Assembly: GCF_000196615.1 (NCBI RefSeq)
Contig: NC_014306.1
Coordinates: 4,154,001 to 4,218,000 of the forward strand
Length of the DNA stretch: 64,000 nt
Source of the DNA: Erwinia billingiae Eb661
Lineage (GTDB): Bacteria; Pseudomonadota; Gammaproteobacteria; Enterobacterales; Enterobacteriaceae
Direction: 5' to 3'
Shown: positions 1-9,057 of the stretch, in pieces
Numbering within the stretch: the stretch's first letter is position 1
Layout of the letters: the number at the start of each line of letters is the position of its first letter
The notes under the pieces: model-generated
Databases searched by the model: none
What the model was told of the DNA's origin: nothing
The model's input: only the letters and a program-made list of their open reading frames with translations
Program-made: the position numbers and the translations under genes

Positions 1-410
1 AACCGATCGGTGCCACTAAGAATATTCTCAAGCAAAGAAATGACCGCAATAATATTTTTCCTTATAAGCACAAAATAGCTTTTAAAAATAAACATACGCA
101 TCCCTTCCGCTGGCGAGATAAAATTAAAAAAAGACGACTTAACACTAAAAAAATTAAATAGCGAATGCTTCAGATAATAATTAACTCTGAATCCTCATCT
201 GGTTAATCTGACTTCAGAACAGGATGAATCACCTGTCCTGACTGACACAGCATCTGACCGTCTAAACAAAGCCACCAGTTACGCTTTCCATTAGTGTGAA
301 GGTCAGATTAAACAGGCTGTGACCTGCGGCCATGACTGTGACGGGAAATACCACGCTGATTGCGGCGTCTGCCGCATTTGAAAGTCTGGGTGACGGGAAG
401 AAAATGTCGT
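1..410. other. AT-rich stretch without a recognisable gene
   Basis: The first 240 bases are strongly AT-rich with many stops in all frames. Bases 250-410 are more balanced but give only short frames, such as a minus-strand frame reaching into the end of the next gene, with no family I recognise. There may be a decayed gene end here or simply intergenic DNA. The left neighbour lies outside the window. Confidence 0.5.
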
Positions 411-440
411 GGGGAAAACCGGGGGCGAGTGTCGCCCCCG
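411..440 (-). terminator. Intrinsic terminator of the FbpABC-type operon
   Basis: Perfect 8-bp stem (GGGGGCGA, 421-428, with TCGCCCCC, 432-439) and a 3-nt loop, followed on the minus strand by GGTTTTCC. It lies 7 bases beyond the stop codon (447-449) of the ATP-binding protein gene, the last gene of the operon. Confidence 0.8.
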
Positions 441-446
441 TTCTGA

Positions 447-1517
447 TTAGCCTTTCGGGAAAATCCACACGTGCGCGGCTGGCAGTGACAGATGACAGTG
501 CGCCGGGTCGCGCAGTTCTGTGCCGTAGGCGCGGATCACAAAGTCATCGCCCGCCGTGCGGAACAGGTATTCCCAGCGGTCGCCCAGGTACATGCTGGTC
601 AGCAATGGCAAGGCCAGCGCATTCTCCTCCGGACCGTCGGTCAGGCGTACCCGCTCGACGCGAATGACCGCGGTGGCATCCTGTCCGACGGTCACCCCTT
701 CGGCTGCCCGTCCCCATAATGCCCAGTCCACGCCCTGAATCCGCGCTTTGCCCTCGCTGACCTCCGTCACCTTGCCGTGCAGGCGATTGTTGCTGCCCAT
801 AAACTCGGCGGTGAACAGCGTGGCAGGCGAACCGTACATCTCCTGCGGCGTGCCCTGCTGCACAATCACACCGTTGTTCAGCAACAGAATGCGGTCGGAA
901 ATGGCCATCGCTTCGTTCTGATCGTGGGTGACCATCAATGCCGACAGCCCCAGCTTGACGATCAGCTCACGCAGAAACACCCTCGCCTCTTCACGCAGCT
1001 TGGCATCCAGGTTGGACAGCGGTTCATCCAGCAAAATCACCGGCGGGTTGTAGACCAGCGCACGACCAATCGCCACGCGCTGCTGCTGTCCGCCCGACAG
1101 CTGGTGCGGATGCCGCTGGCCAAGATGACCGAGGCCCAGCTGTTCCAGCACCGACTGCACGCGCTGCTTAATCTCCGCCGAGGCGACCTTACGCAGCTTC
1201 AGCGGGTAGGCGACGTTCTCAAACACCGTCTTGTGTGGCCATAAGGCATAAGACTGGAACACCAGCCCAAGATTGCGTTCTTCCGCCGGGATCTCACTGC
1301 GCGGATTGCCGGCATAAACGGTTTTGTCGCCAATAACAATGTTGCCCTGCGTGGGTTTCTCCAGCCCGGCGACCGCGCGCAGCAGCGTGGTTTTGCCGCT
1401 GCCGGAAGGGCCCAGTAGCGACACCACCTCGCCCTTTTTCAGCTGCATAGAGACGCCTTTCAGCACCGGATTGTCGCCATAGGTCAGATGCAGATTTTCT
1501 ACGGATAGCTCAATCAT
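447..1517 (-). CDS. ABC transporter ATP-binding protein, FbpC/PotA type
   Basis: Cytoplasmic ATPase subunit that drives the importer encoded by the two genes upstream. The 356-residue protein has Walker A GPSGSGKTT at about 36-44, a Q-loop (VFQSY), signature LSGGQQQR at 140-147, Walker B VILLDEP at 160-166, a D-loop and H-loop His198. The last ~110 residues look like a TOBE-type regulatory domain, as in FbpC and PotA. Its start overlaps the end of the permease gene by 8 bases, so the two are translationally coupled. The family transports Fe3+, thiamine, polyamines or 2-aminoethylphosphonate; the ATPase sequence does not decide which. Confidence 0.92.
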   Translation of the reverse strand: MIELSVENLHLTYGDNPVLKGVSMQLKKGEVVSLLGPSGSGKTTLLRAVAGLEKPTQGNIVIGDKTVYAGNPRSEIPAEERNLGLVFQSYALWPHKTVFENVAYPLKLRKVASAEIKQRVQSVLEQLGLGHLGQRHPHQLSGGQQQRVAIGRALVYNPPVILLDEPLSNLDAKLREEARVFLRELIVKLGLSALMVTHDQNEAMAISDRILLLNNGVIVQQGTPQEMYGSPATLFTAEFMGSNNRLHGKVTEVSEGKARIQGVDWALWGRAAEGVTVGQDATAVIRVERVRLTDGPEENALALPLLTSMYLGDRWEYLFRTAGDDFVIRAYGTELRDPAHCHLSLPAAHVWIFPKG

Positions 1518-3279
1518 GTAATTTCACTCCAAAGCGCAGGGCGACACCAAGGCCAATCACCACCAGCAGGATATTGATAAAGGAGAGCGCCGCGACGATA
1601 TCGATCGCGCCCGCCGCCCACAGCGACACCAGCATCGAGCCAATGGTTTCGGTGCCTGGCGAGAGCAGATAGACGCCGGTGGAATATTCGCGCTCGAAAA
1701 TCAGGAACATCAGCAGCCAGGAGCCGATCAGCCCGTAGCGTGCCAGCGGGATGGTGACGTGGCGGGTGATCTGCGCGCGGGACGCACCGGTGCTGCGCGC
1801 GGCTTCTTCCAGCTCCGGCCCGACCTGCAACAGCGTCGATGAGATCAGCCGCAGGCCATACGCCATCCACACCACGGTATAGGCCAGCCAGACGCTGAAG
1901 ATGGTGCTGCGCAATGACCTCAGCCAGACGATAAAGTGTTCACGCAGCCATTCCGCCATCGGCAACGCCGAAAGCCAGCCATGCTTCAGCGACTGATCCA
2001 ACCACATCGGCAGGAACAGGAACACCCACAGAAACGCCAGACCGGCCAGCAGGCCCGGCACCGCGCGCGGCACCAGTACGCTGTAGTCGAGAAAGCGCGT
2101 GACGTTATCCGGCTTACGGTGCATGGCAATGCCGATAAACAGGTAGCAGGCCACCGCCAGCGCGCCGCCGAACACGCCGATTGCCATCGAGTTGACGATG
2201 GCGCGCAGCAGGTTCGGCTGCTGCCAGATGGTGCGGAAGGTACCGATCGACAGCTCATCCCAGATCGACACGCCGACGCCCCAGTTGGAGATAAATGCGC
2301 GCAGCACCACGCCCAGCAGCGGCACGCCAATGGTGATGGTCAGCCATGCCGCCACCACCGCACCGGCCACCCAGCGCCATTTGCCCAGCGGCAGCGCGCG
2401 GGCCTGCGACGCCTTGCCCTTCAGCGTCACAAAGCGGTTCGCGGTGCGCATCAGCCGCCGTTGCAGCATCACCAGTGGAATGGTAATGCAGATCAGCACC
2501 ACCGCCACCGCCGCCATCAGATGGTACGACGGCGTGCCCAGCTTGTTGGTCAGCTGATAAAGATAGGTCGCCAGCACCATATTGCCTTCCGGATCGCCCA
2601 GCACCAGCATCAGGCCAAACACCTCCAGCCCGAGGAAGAACAGCAGCACGCTGGCGTAGAGGATCGAAGGTCGCACCATCGGCAAGCTGACCGCGGTCAT
2701 CACCTGCAACGGCGAAGCACCGGCAATGCGCGCCGCTTCTTCCACGTCCGAACCGACGCTTCTCAGCGCCGAGGAGATATACAGATAGGCATGCGGCACG
2801 TGGGTCAGCCCGGCGATCACCACGATGCTCGGCATTGAGTAGATATTCCACGGCACAAAGCCAATCAGCTTTTCTGCCCACAGCGAGAAGAAGCCGACCG
2901 GCCCGGCCGCCACCACATAGCCGAATCCCAGTACCATCGGCGAGACGAATATTGGCACCAGGATCAGCGGTTCAATCAGCCGCCGGCCGGGCAGATCGGT
3001 TCGCACCATCAGAAAGGCGAGGATGCCGCCTAACGGAATGGCAATAATCACCAGGCCGAATGCCAGAATAAAGCCGGATTTCAGCGCCTTATAAAAATCG
3101 GGATCGGTAAAGATAAACCCGAAGGATTCGAGGCTGAACACTTTCGAAGGGGAAAAGAACGGGGCCGAGAGGAAGCTTTGAACCACAATAAACAGCAGCG
3201 GCACATAGATAACCAGCGCGGTTATCAGTACCACGATGCTGCGCGGCAGGCCCTGCCACTTTCTGCGCAATGCTATCAT
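1510..3279 (-). CDS. ABC transporter permease with two fused membrane domains, FbpB type
   Basis: Inner-membrane permease of 589 residues, about twice a single MetI-type domain. Each half has six or so hydrophobic segments and an EAA loop: EEAARIAGASPLQVM near residue 180 and EEAARSTGASRAQIT near residue 490. This fused layout is typical of iron(III) (FbpB/SfuB) and PhnU2-type aminoethylphosphonate importers. It sits between the binding protein gene (84 bases upstream) and the ATPase gene (8-base overlap), forming a complete importer. No Fur-like site was noticed upstream of the operon, so iron is not assured as substrate. Confidence 0.92.
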   Translation of the reverse strand: MIALRRKWQGLPRSIVVLITALVIYVPLLFIVVQSFLSAPFFSPSKVFSLESFGFIFTDPDFYKALKSGFILAFGLVIIAIPLGGILAFLMVRTDLPGRRLIEPLILVPIFVSPMVLGFGYVVAAGPVGFFSLWAEKLIGFVPWNIYSMPSIVVIAGLTHVPHAYLYISSALRSVGSDVEEAARIAGASPLQVMTAVSLPMVRPSILYASVLLFFLGLEVFGLMLVLGDPEGNMVLATYLYQLTNKLGTPSYHLMAAVAVVLICITIPLVMLQRRLMRTANRFVTLKGKASQARALPLGKWRWVAGAVVAAWLTITIGVPLLGVVLRAFISNWGVGVSIWDELSIGTFRTIWQQPNLLRAIVNSMAIGVFGGALAVACYLFIGIAMHRKPDNVTRFLDYSVLVPRAVPGLLAGLAFLWVFLFLPMWLDQSLKHGWLSALPMAEWLREHFIVWLRSLRSTIFSVWLAYTVVWMAYGLRLISSTLLQVGPELEEAARSTGASRAQITRHVTIPLARYGLIGSWLLMFLIFEREYSTGVYLLSPGTETIGSMLVSLWAAGAIDIVAALSFINILLVVIGLGVALRFGVKLHD

Positions 3280-3362
3280 CAGTCATCCCTTGGTTGGTCG
3301 GCTAAGACTGGCCGGACGGGGAAACGCAGGCGCGCCAGCACAGCGCGCGCCCGGACAGGAGC

Positions 3363-4451
3363 TTATTTCGCCGCGGCTTCGCGCCACTGTTTGATGTACT
3401 CAAGGCGTTTTTTCGGCTGCAGGTATTCCAGCAGCGATTCATCCACCGGGATCGGCTTCAGCGCGTTGCCCAGTCGTTTGGTCATGCCGTCGATATCGTT
3501 GGTGCCTTCAATATCGTTACGCAGTGAGGGAATGTCGGCCTGGCTGGCCAGAATGGTTTGTCCTTTTTCCGACAGCACATAATCCAGCCAGAGTTTGGCG
3601 GCGTTGGCGTTCGCCGCTTCCTTGCTGATAAAGGAGACGCGGGAAAGCACCAGCGTGTAATCTTTCGGATAGGAAATGCCTAACGACGGATCCCCTTTGG
3701 CACGCGCTTCGGCGTAGGAGCCAAGGATGTTAAAGCCAATCAGGTTTTCGCCAGACGAGACCCTTTCCATCATGGTGCCGGTGGATGACTGCACCGCCAT
3801 CCCGCCTTTCGCCACGTCGGCCAGGGTTTTGAAATAGTTCGCATCGGCCTTGCTGTCCTGCACGGAAAGCATAAAACCGAGGCCCGATTTTTCGATGTCG
3901 TAGGTGGTGACTTTCTTATTAAATTTGTCGGTCTGGCTGGCGATCAGTTTCGCCAGTGCCACATGGGAATCCGGCACGTCGCCCTGCGGGATCAGCCGTT
4001 TGTTATAGATAAACACCACCGGTTCGTAGGTGGTGCCATAGGCTTTTTGCTGCCAGACCGCCCATTTGGGGATCTTGCTGATTTCCGGCGAGGCATATTC
4101 CGCCGCATAGTCGGTGGCCAGCTTCAGGCCGGTATCCATCGAGGAGCTCCAGACCACGTCCCCGCTGGTGCCGCCGGACGCCTGCTCGCTGATATAGCGG
4201 TTATAGAGCTCGGTGCTGTTCATATCGTTGTATTCGACTTTGATGCCGGGATAGGTGGCCTCAAACCCTTTGATCAGCGGGGCGGCCGCCTTGGTATCGG
4301 TGGTGGAATAGATCACCACTTTGCCCTCTTTGACCCCGGCCTCGACCAGCTTCTGGTAATCCGCCGGATAGCCCTGTGGCAGATCGGCGAACACCGGAGA
4401 AGCACAGGCTGCTGCCAGGGAAACCATCATCGCACTCAACTTTACGGACAT
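3363..4451 (-). CDS. Periplasmic substrate-binding protein, FbpA/AfuA family
   Basis: First gene of the three-gene importer; a 362-residue extracytoplasmic solute-binding protein. I chose the ATG at 4451 because GAGG lies 8-9 bases before it and it gives a clean signal peptide (MSVKLSAMMVSLAAACASPVFA, cut after Ala). The mature part starts DLPQGYPADYQKLVEAG and carries the family pattern VVIYSTTD...LIKGFEATYPGIKVEYNDMNS. The tyrosine pair that binds iron in FbpA is not obvious in the C-terminal third (SQADIPSLRND region). The substrate could be a ferric complex, a phosphonate or another anion. Confidence 0.88.
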   Translation of the reverse strand: MSVKLSAMMVSLAAACASPVFADLPQGYPADYQKLVEAGVKEGKVVIYSTTDTKAAAPLIKGFEATYPGIKVEYNDMNSTELYNRYISEQASGGTSGDVVWSSSMDTGLKLATDYAAEYASPEISKIPKWAVWQQKAYGTTYEPVVFIYNKRLIPQGDVPDSHVALAKLIASQTDKFNKKVTTYDIEKSGLGFMLSVQDSKADANYFKTLADVAKGGMAVQSSTGTMMERVSSGENLIGFNILGSYAEARAKGDPSLGISYPKDYTLVLSRVSFISKEAANANAAKLWLDYVLSEKGQTILASQADIPSLRNDIEGTNDIDGMTKRLGNALKPIPVDESLLEYLQPKKRLEYIKQWREAAAK

Positions 4452-4631
4452 AAATTTAACCTCATGGTTACATTTGGAAAACCTTATCCCAACATATAGC
4501 CCTTGCGCGGCGAGGTGCAATCAACATGGCGGCTTATCTTTCGGTTTTGTGAGGTTCGGGGCGGTTTTACGACCTAAAGGCGGGGAAGTCAGCCCTGCAC
4601 TGCGGAGGCAGGCAGGGCGAAAGCAGAGGGA

Positions 4632-5369
4632 TCAGTGCTGGCGTAAATCGCTGAGGAAACGCTTCGCGCGCTCGTGTTGCGGATTGCTGAAGAAGCGCTC
4701 CGGGTTGGCTTTCTCCAGAATTTTGCCCTGATCCATAAACCAGATGGTGTCGGCCACTTCACGGGCAAAGTTCATCTCGTGGGTCACGCACATCATGGTC
4801 ATGCCCTCCTGCGCCAGGCCGCGCATCACGTTCAGCACTTCGCCGACCATTTCGGGATCCAGCGCGGAGGTCGGCTCATCGAACAGCATCACCGGCGGCT
4901 TCATCGCCAGCGCGCGGGCAATCGCCACCCGCTGCTGTTGACCACCGGAGAGCTGCGCCGGATAGGCATTGGCCTTATGCGACAGCCCGACCCTTTCCAG
5001 CAGTTCGCCGGCGTGGCGTTTGGCTTCAGACCGCTTAACGCCCAGCACTTTCATTGGCGACATCATGATGTTCTCCAGCACCGAAACGTGCGGGAACAGA
5101 TTGAAGTTCTGAAAGACAAAACCAATCCGCGTGCGCAGCTGATTCAGCCGGGTGCTGGTGCCGTGAATATCGGTGCCGTCAAACAGGATCTGGCCCTGCT
5201 CAATCGGCTCCAGGCGGTTTACCGTGCGGATCAGCGTCGATTTGCCGGAGCCGGACGGGCCGCACACCACCACCACTTCGCCGCTTTGAATTTCTGCACT
5301 CAGATCGGTCAGGGCCTGATACTCGCCGTACCACTTGTTGACCTGATTGAACAATATCATGGGTCTCAT
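4632..5369 (-). CDS. Polar amino-acid ABC transporter ATP-binding protein, GlnQ type
   Basis: Cytoplasmic ATPase of 245 residues with Walker [10 protein letters not shown] near 37-45, signature LSGGQQQR, Walker [16 protein letters not shown] and H-loop THE. Size and the [10 protein letters not shown] string match the GlnQ/HisP/ArtP family. The start at 5369 has AAGGA six or seven bases before it; a second ATG three codons in is possible. It is the last gene of a run 8960-4632 that includes two permeases, pxpA and a biotin-carrier-like gene, so the transported compound is probably 5-oxoproline, glutamate or a related amino acid (inference from context). Confidence 0.93.
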   Translation of the reverse strand: MRPMILFNQVNKWYGEYQALTDLSAEIQSGEVVVVCGPSGSGKSTLIRTVNRLEPIEQGQILFDGTDIHGTSTRLNQLRTRIGFVFQNFNLFPHVSVLENIMMSPMKVLGVKRSEAKRHAGELLERVGLSHKANAYPAQLSGGQQQRVAIARALAMKPPVMLFDEPTSALDPEMVGEVLNVMRGLAQEGMTMMCVTHEMNFAREVADTIWFMDQGKILEKANPERFFSNPQHERAKRFLSDLRQH

Positions 5370-5382
5370 TTGCCTTCCTTTA

Positions 5383-6132
5383 TCAGTCAGTCTTGGTCAG
5401 AAGCAGGACCTGCGCGGTCTGCACGGCATCGGGCGTCACATTGCGGCGTTTGCGTGCAATGCGCTCTTCCAGTTTGTTGGCCAGCCAGGTCAGGCTGAAG
5501 CAGATCAGGTAATAGCTGATGGCCACAATCGCAAACACCTGGAAAGGTTTGGTCAGCAGCTGGTTATTCACCTGGTTGGCCGCATAGGTCAGCTCCGGCA
5601 CGTTAATCACGTAACCCAGCGTGCTGTCTTTGATAATCGACACCAGCTGGCTGACCAGGCTGGGCAGCGCGTTGTACAGCGCCTGCGGCAAAATCACCAC
5701 CCGCAGGGTTTTCAGGTAGCTCATCCCCAGCGCGCGGGAGGCTTCATACTGGCCGCCCGGCAACGCCTGAATGCCGCCACGCACGATTTCAGCGATATAG
5801 GCACTCTCGTAAATCACCAGCGTACACAGCATGGTGGCAAAGCCGCTGATGTTATGGCCAATCAGCAACGGCACGCAGAAGTAGGTCCAGAACACCACCA
5901 TCAACAGCGGGATGCCGCGCAGCACGTACACCCAGCAGGCGGCGGGCCAGCTAAACCAGCGCCACGGAGAAATCCGCGCCAGGCCCAGCAACACGCCAAT
6001 CGGGAAAGCCAGCAGCACCGCCAGTACCGAGATCAATAAGGTGCAGAGAACGCCGCCGAGCGGGCCGTTGGGATACTGGCCCATCAGCAGCAGCATGCCG
6101 TTATCGTGCAGAATGGTGAAGAAATCAGACAT
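5383..6132 (-). CDS. Polar amino-acid ABC transporter permease, HisM/GlnP type
   Basis: Inner-membrane permease of 249 residues with about five hydrophobic segments and the EAA-type loop ([19 protein letters not shown]) of the His/Glu/Gln family. It lies 4 bases downstream of a second, similar permease and 13 bases upstream of the ATPase gene. The pair would form a heterodimer, as in HisQM. The periplasmic binding partner is probably the one encoded at 13293-14132, beyond the regulator and aminotransferase genes, since none is adjacent. Confidence 0.92.
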   Translation of the reverse strand: MSDFFTILHDNGMLLLMGQYPNGPLGGVLCTLLISVLAVLLAFPIGVLLGLARISPWRWFSWPAACWVYVLRGIPLLMVVFWTYFCVPLLIGHNISGFATMLCTLVIYESAYIAEIVRGGIQALPGGQYEASRALGMSYLKTLRVVILPQALYNALPSLVSQLVSIIKDSTLGYVINVPELTYAANQVNNQLLTKPFQVFAIVAISYYLICFSLTWLANKLEERIARKRRNVTPDAVQTAQVLLLTKTD

Positions 6133-6136
6133 CGGA

Positions 6137-6832
6137 TTACCTCGCGTAAGCCCGCTGGAAGCGACGGGCCAGTAACGCCCCCGCGGCCATCAACAGCAGT
6201 GAGAAGAACAGATAGCCCACGGAGGCCACCAGGTAGGCTTCGAAGGTCCGGAAGGTCTGGTTCTCGATATCACGGGTGACGTAGGTCAGTTCGGCCACGC
6301 CAATCACCATCGCCAGGCTGGTATTTTTAAACAGCAGCACGGTGTGGTTAAGCAGCGACGGCAGCGCATTGCGGATCGCCTGCGGCAGGATCACCGAACG
6401 CATTGAGCGCACGTAACTCATGCCCAGCGCGCGTGAGGCTTCGTTTTGCCCGTCAGGAATGGCGCGCAGGCCGCTGCGAATATCCTCGGAGAAATAGGCC
6501 GCCTGGCACAGGCCCAGCGCGCACATTGAGAACAGGAATTCGGCGTTGAAATCATTGACCCACATCTGCACCGACTCCGGCAGCAGCGTCGGGATGGCGA
6601 AATACCACATCATCAGCTGGATCAGCGTCGGCACGTTGCGGTGATAGGAGACATACGCCGAGACCAGAAAGACCGCCAGGCGTTTATTGGTTAAGCGGAT
6701 CACCACCAGCAGCAACGCCAGGGCCATTGCCAGCAGCCACGACCCCAGCGCCAGCTTGAGGGTGACCAGCGTGCCGTCGACGATCATCTGCCCAAACTGG
6801 CCGGTCAGAACGGCACTGAAATCAAGTGTCAT
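6137..6832 (-). CDS. Polar amino-acid ABC transporter permease, HisQ/GlnP type
   Basis: Second permease of the amino-acid importer, 231 residues, with five or so membrane segments and the loop [19 protein letters not shown]. The string SRALGMSY is shared with the partner permease 4 bases downstream, and both belong to the HisMQ permease family. It follows the short-chain dehydrogenase gene by 26 bases on the same strand. GAGG lies a short distance before the ATG at 6832. Confidence 0.92.
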   Translation of the reverse strand: MTLDFSAVLTGQFGQMIVDGTLVTLKLALGSWLLAMALALLLVVIRLTNKRLAVFLVSAYVSYHRNVPTLIQLMMWYFAIPTLLPESVQMWVNDFNAEFLFSMCALGLCQAAYFSEDIRSGLRAIPDGQNEASRALGMSYVRSMRSVILPQAIRNALPSLLNHTVLLFKNTSLAMVIGVAELTYVTRDIENQTFRTFEAYLVASVGYLFFSLLLMAAGALLARRFQRAYAR

Positions 6833-6858
6833 CGTCTGTTCACCCCTCGTGAAAGCTG

Positions 6859-7611
6859 TTATTCAGCGCGGTCGCCGGGACGCATGGTGGAAAGTCCACC
6901 CGGCACCTGCAGCGTTGGCGTAATTTCAATGTTGCCGATATTGACGGCGACCGGAGCCGACAGCGCAAAGGCAACGCAGTCGGCAATGTCCTTCGCCTGC
7001 GGCAGTTCGAAACCGTCGATAAAGCGGCGGCGCGCTTCTTCCTGATCGCCCATCACGTTGCCGAAGATCTCGGTGGCGACGCGGCCAGGGCAGATTTCGG
7101 TGACGCGCACGCGCTTGCCGTAGCAATCAACCCGCAGCTGACGCGACAGGGCATGCACGCCCGCTTTGGTGGCGTGGTAAATCGAGTTGCCGTTAAAGTT
7201 ATAGATGGCAGCAATCGAGGTAATGTTGATCACATGGCCACGGTCACGCTTCATCATGCCCGGCACCAGCAGACGGCACAGGTGCAGCACCGCACGCAGG
7301 TTGACGTCCACCTGGGTATCAATGCCCTCTTCGTCGGCATCCAGAATCGATCCCGGACGGGACACGCCGGCGTTATTGACCAGGATATCCACTTCCAGCT
7401 CGTTACACAGACGGGTGATGCCGTCTAAATCGGCCACGTCTAACGCGTGGGGAATACAGCCGGTGCGGGCCGCCAGCGCCGTCAGCTGCTCTGCGCGGCG
7501 GGCCACGGCATGGACGATAATCCCTTCCTGGCACAGACGTTCCACAATGGCTTCACCCATTCCGGCGGAAGCGCCGGTCACCAGCGCGATCTTATAATCT
7601 GAAAATGGCAT
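6859..7611 (-). CDS. Short-chain dehydrogenase/reductase (SDR), YdfG-like
   Basis: NAD(P)-dependent oxidoreductase of about 250 residues. The ATG at 7611 is chosen because AGGAGAGG precedes it and the reading in front of it is not SDR-like. Classical SDR marks are present: TGASAGMGEAI cofactor loop, NNAGVS, the catalytic Ser region (INITSIAAIYN) and YHATK active-site pair, then CPGRVATEIF. The family includes serine/3-hydroxy acid dehydrogenases such as YdfG. Being inside the oxoprolinase/amino-acid import run, it may process a hydroxy- or keto-acid from the imported compound (inference). Confidence 0.88.
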   Translation of the reverse strand: MPFSDYKIALVTGASAGMGEAIVERLCQEGIIVHAVARRAEQLTALAARTGCIPHALDVADLDGITRLCNELEVDILVNNAGVSRPGSILDADEEGIDTQVDVNLRAVLHLCRLLVPGMMKRDRGHVINITSIAAIYNFNGNSIYHATKAGVHALSRQLRVDCYGKRVRVTEICPGRVATEIFGNVMGDQEEARRRFIDGFELPQAKDIADCVAFALSAPVAVNIGNIEITPTLQVPGGLSTMRPGDRAE

Positions 7612-7728
7612 CTCGCCTCTCCTGTCGTTCCCGGCCAACCATTTCGCCGGGTTTAGCAATAAATCTGACTGTATCCAGTAATCCCCAACCGGCATAAGAC
7701 ATAAACGGTGTGAGGCAATAAGGGGGAC

Positions 7729-8526
7729 TTATAACGCCGGGTTCTCCGCGCTGGGCTGACGTAATTGCCGGGAAGGCGACAGCAGCGGGATGGCTAACTC
7801 GGCCAGCAGTTCCCGCAGCGTGTGCACCATGGCGATGGATTCCGGCGTGTCGCCATGAACCAGAATCGAACTGGCATTCACCGGCAGCGTGACGCCATCA
7901 ATGCTTTGCACCGTGCCGTCCAGCAGCAGCTGACGCACGCGGCTGCGCACCTGGTCTTTATCGTGGATCACCGCACCAGGCTTGCTGCGGCTGACCAGCA
8001 GGCCATCGCTTTCGTAAGCGCGATCGGCGAGAAAGGTACAGACCACCGGCAGCGCTAGCGCCTGCGCCATGCGATCGACCGCATTGCCCGGCATGGTGCT
8101 GATGATCATATTGGCATCGAAGGTTTTCACCGCCTGCAGCAGCGTTCGCGCCAGCGCCTCGTCTTCGGAAACCATGTTGCCGAGCGCGCCGTGAAAGCTC
8201 ATATGCGTCAGCGGATAGCGCGCCGCTGCGGCAAAGGCCGCCAGCGCCCCGAGCTGATAGGTGACGTAATGGGCCATCACTTCCGGCTCAATCTGCATCC
8301 GGCGGCGGCCAAAGCCCAGCAGGTCCGGGAAGCCAACGTGCGCGCCCAAATCCACCCCGTGTTGTTTCGCCAGCGCCACCGTGCGCGCCATGATCGCCGC
8401 GTCGCCGGCATGAAAACCGCAGGCCACATTGGCGGAGGTGATTAACGGCATCAGCGTGGCATCATCGGCAATCTGGTAATCGCCGTAGCCTTCACCGATG
8501 TCGGCATTTAAATCGAGATATTTCAT
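7729..8526 (-). CDS. pxpA: 5-oxoprolinase subunit A (LamB/YcsF family)
   Basis: Subunit A of ATP-dependent 5-oxoprolinase, which with PxpB and PxpC opens 5-oxoproline (pyroglutamate) to glutamate in the cytoplasm. The 265-residue protein begins YLDLNADIGEGYG, the hallmark start of the LamB/YcsF family, followed by TSANVACGFHAGD, HVGFPDLLGFGRR and SFHGALGNM, all family blocks. Its start overlaps the upstream biotin-carrier-like gene by 4 bases (ATGA). Unusually the partner genes pxpB-pxpC lie about 4 kb away, on the same strand but separated by a regulator and an oppositely oriented aminotransferase gene. Confidence 0.93.
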   Translation of the reverse strand: MKYLDLNADIGEGYGDYQIADDATLMPLITSANVACGFHAGDAAIMARTVALAKQHGVDLGAHVGFPDLLGFGRRRMQIEPEVMAHYVTYQLGALAAFAAAARYPLTHMSFHGALGNMVSEDEALARTLLQAVKTFDANMIISTMPGNAVDRMAQALALPVVCTFLADRAYESDGLLVSRSKPGAVIHDKDQVRSRVRQLLLDGTVQSIDGVTLPVNASSILVHGDTPESIAMVHTLRELLAELAIPLLSPSRQLRQPSAENPAL

Positions 8527-8960
8527 GCGGCCTCCTCAGCGGGAAGCAGCGTGAAGATTGGCTCGCCGTACTCCACGCATTCGCCCTGAGCAATCGCCAC
8601 CGACGCCACCACGCCCTTTACCGGGCTGCGCAGCGGCAGATAAACCGGCCCGACCTTCAGCAATCCCAGCAGCGCGTCTTTTTCCGCCAGCGCGCCGGGC
8701 GTGATATAAGGCCGATCGGCTAAAGGATGCTGCAACAGCACCACGCCAGGCATCGGCGCGCACAGGGATTCGTTTTTTTGTGGCGTGGCCGCAGGCGCAG
8801 GCACCGCCGCAGAAGGCTGGGGCACAGGCCGCGGTGACGTTTTCAGCCGCAGGCGATAATGGCCGTCGGTGAGTTCAATGCTGCTGAGGCCAGACGCCCG
8901 CATCTTGTGGGCGATCTGACGGATATCGCGGAGTGCTAGTGTTCTGTTTTCCATTTCCAT
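8523..8960 (-). CDS. Biotin carboxyl carrier-like protein without the attachment lysine
   Basis: A 145-residue protein shaped like AccB: an N-terminal helical stretch, a Pro/Ala-rich linker (about 43-60), then a biotinyl/lipoyl-type domain (LCAPMPGVVLLQ... to PIFTLLP). Aligning the strand after the hairpin (PLRSPVKGVV) with the usual P-I-R-A-P-V-x-G-V-V puts Pro105 where the biotinyl lysine of the A-M-K-M turn should be; the nearby Lys102 is out of register. It is therefore probably not biotinylated. First gene of the run with pxpA (4-base overlap). AccB/AccC-like genes are known near oxoprolinase genes, but no AccC is present here. Confidence 0.75.
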   Translation of the reverse strand: MEMENRTLALRDIRQIAHKMRASGLSSIELTDGHYRLRLKTSPRPVPQPSAAVPAPAATPQKNESLCAPMPGVVLLQHPLADRPYITPGALAEKDALLGLLKVGPVYLPLRSPVKGVVASVAIAQGECVEYGEPIFTLLPAEEAA

Positions 8961-9057
8961 CCCGCCGGGAAGACTGACTAAACCGTGGGATCACTGTAGC
9001 GTGGCCATCCCGGCGCCTGGTAAGAGCGTTTCGCTTTACGGTGATAAGGCAGACTTA

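Noticed and set aside
1936-2838. A 300-codon plus-strand frame across the two-domain permease gene
   Set aside because: Gln/His/Arg-rich, no domains, lies wholly opposite a clear ABC permease.
4592-4618. Inverted repeat GCCCTGC/GCAGGGC downstream of the GlnQ-type gene
   Set aside because: Thirteen-base loop and no T-run make it a poor terminator.
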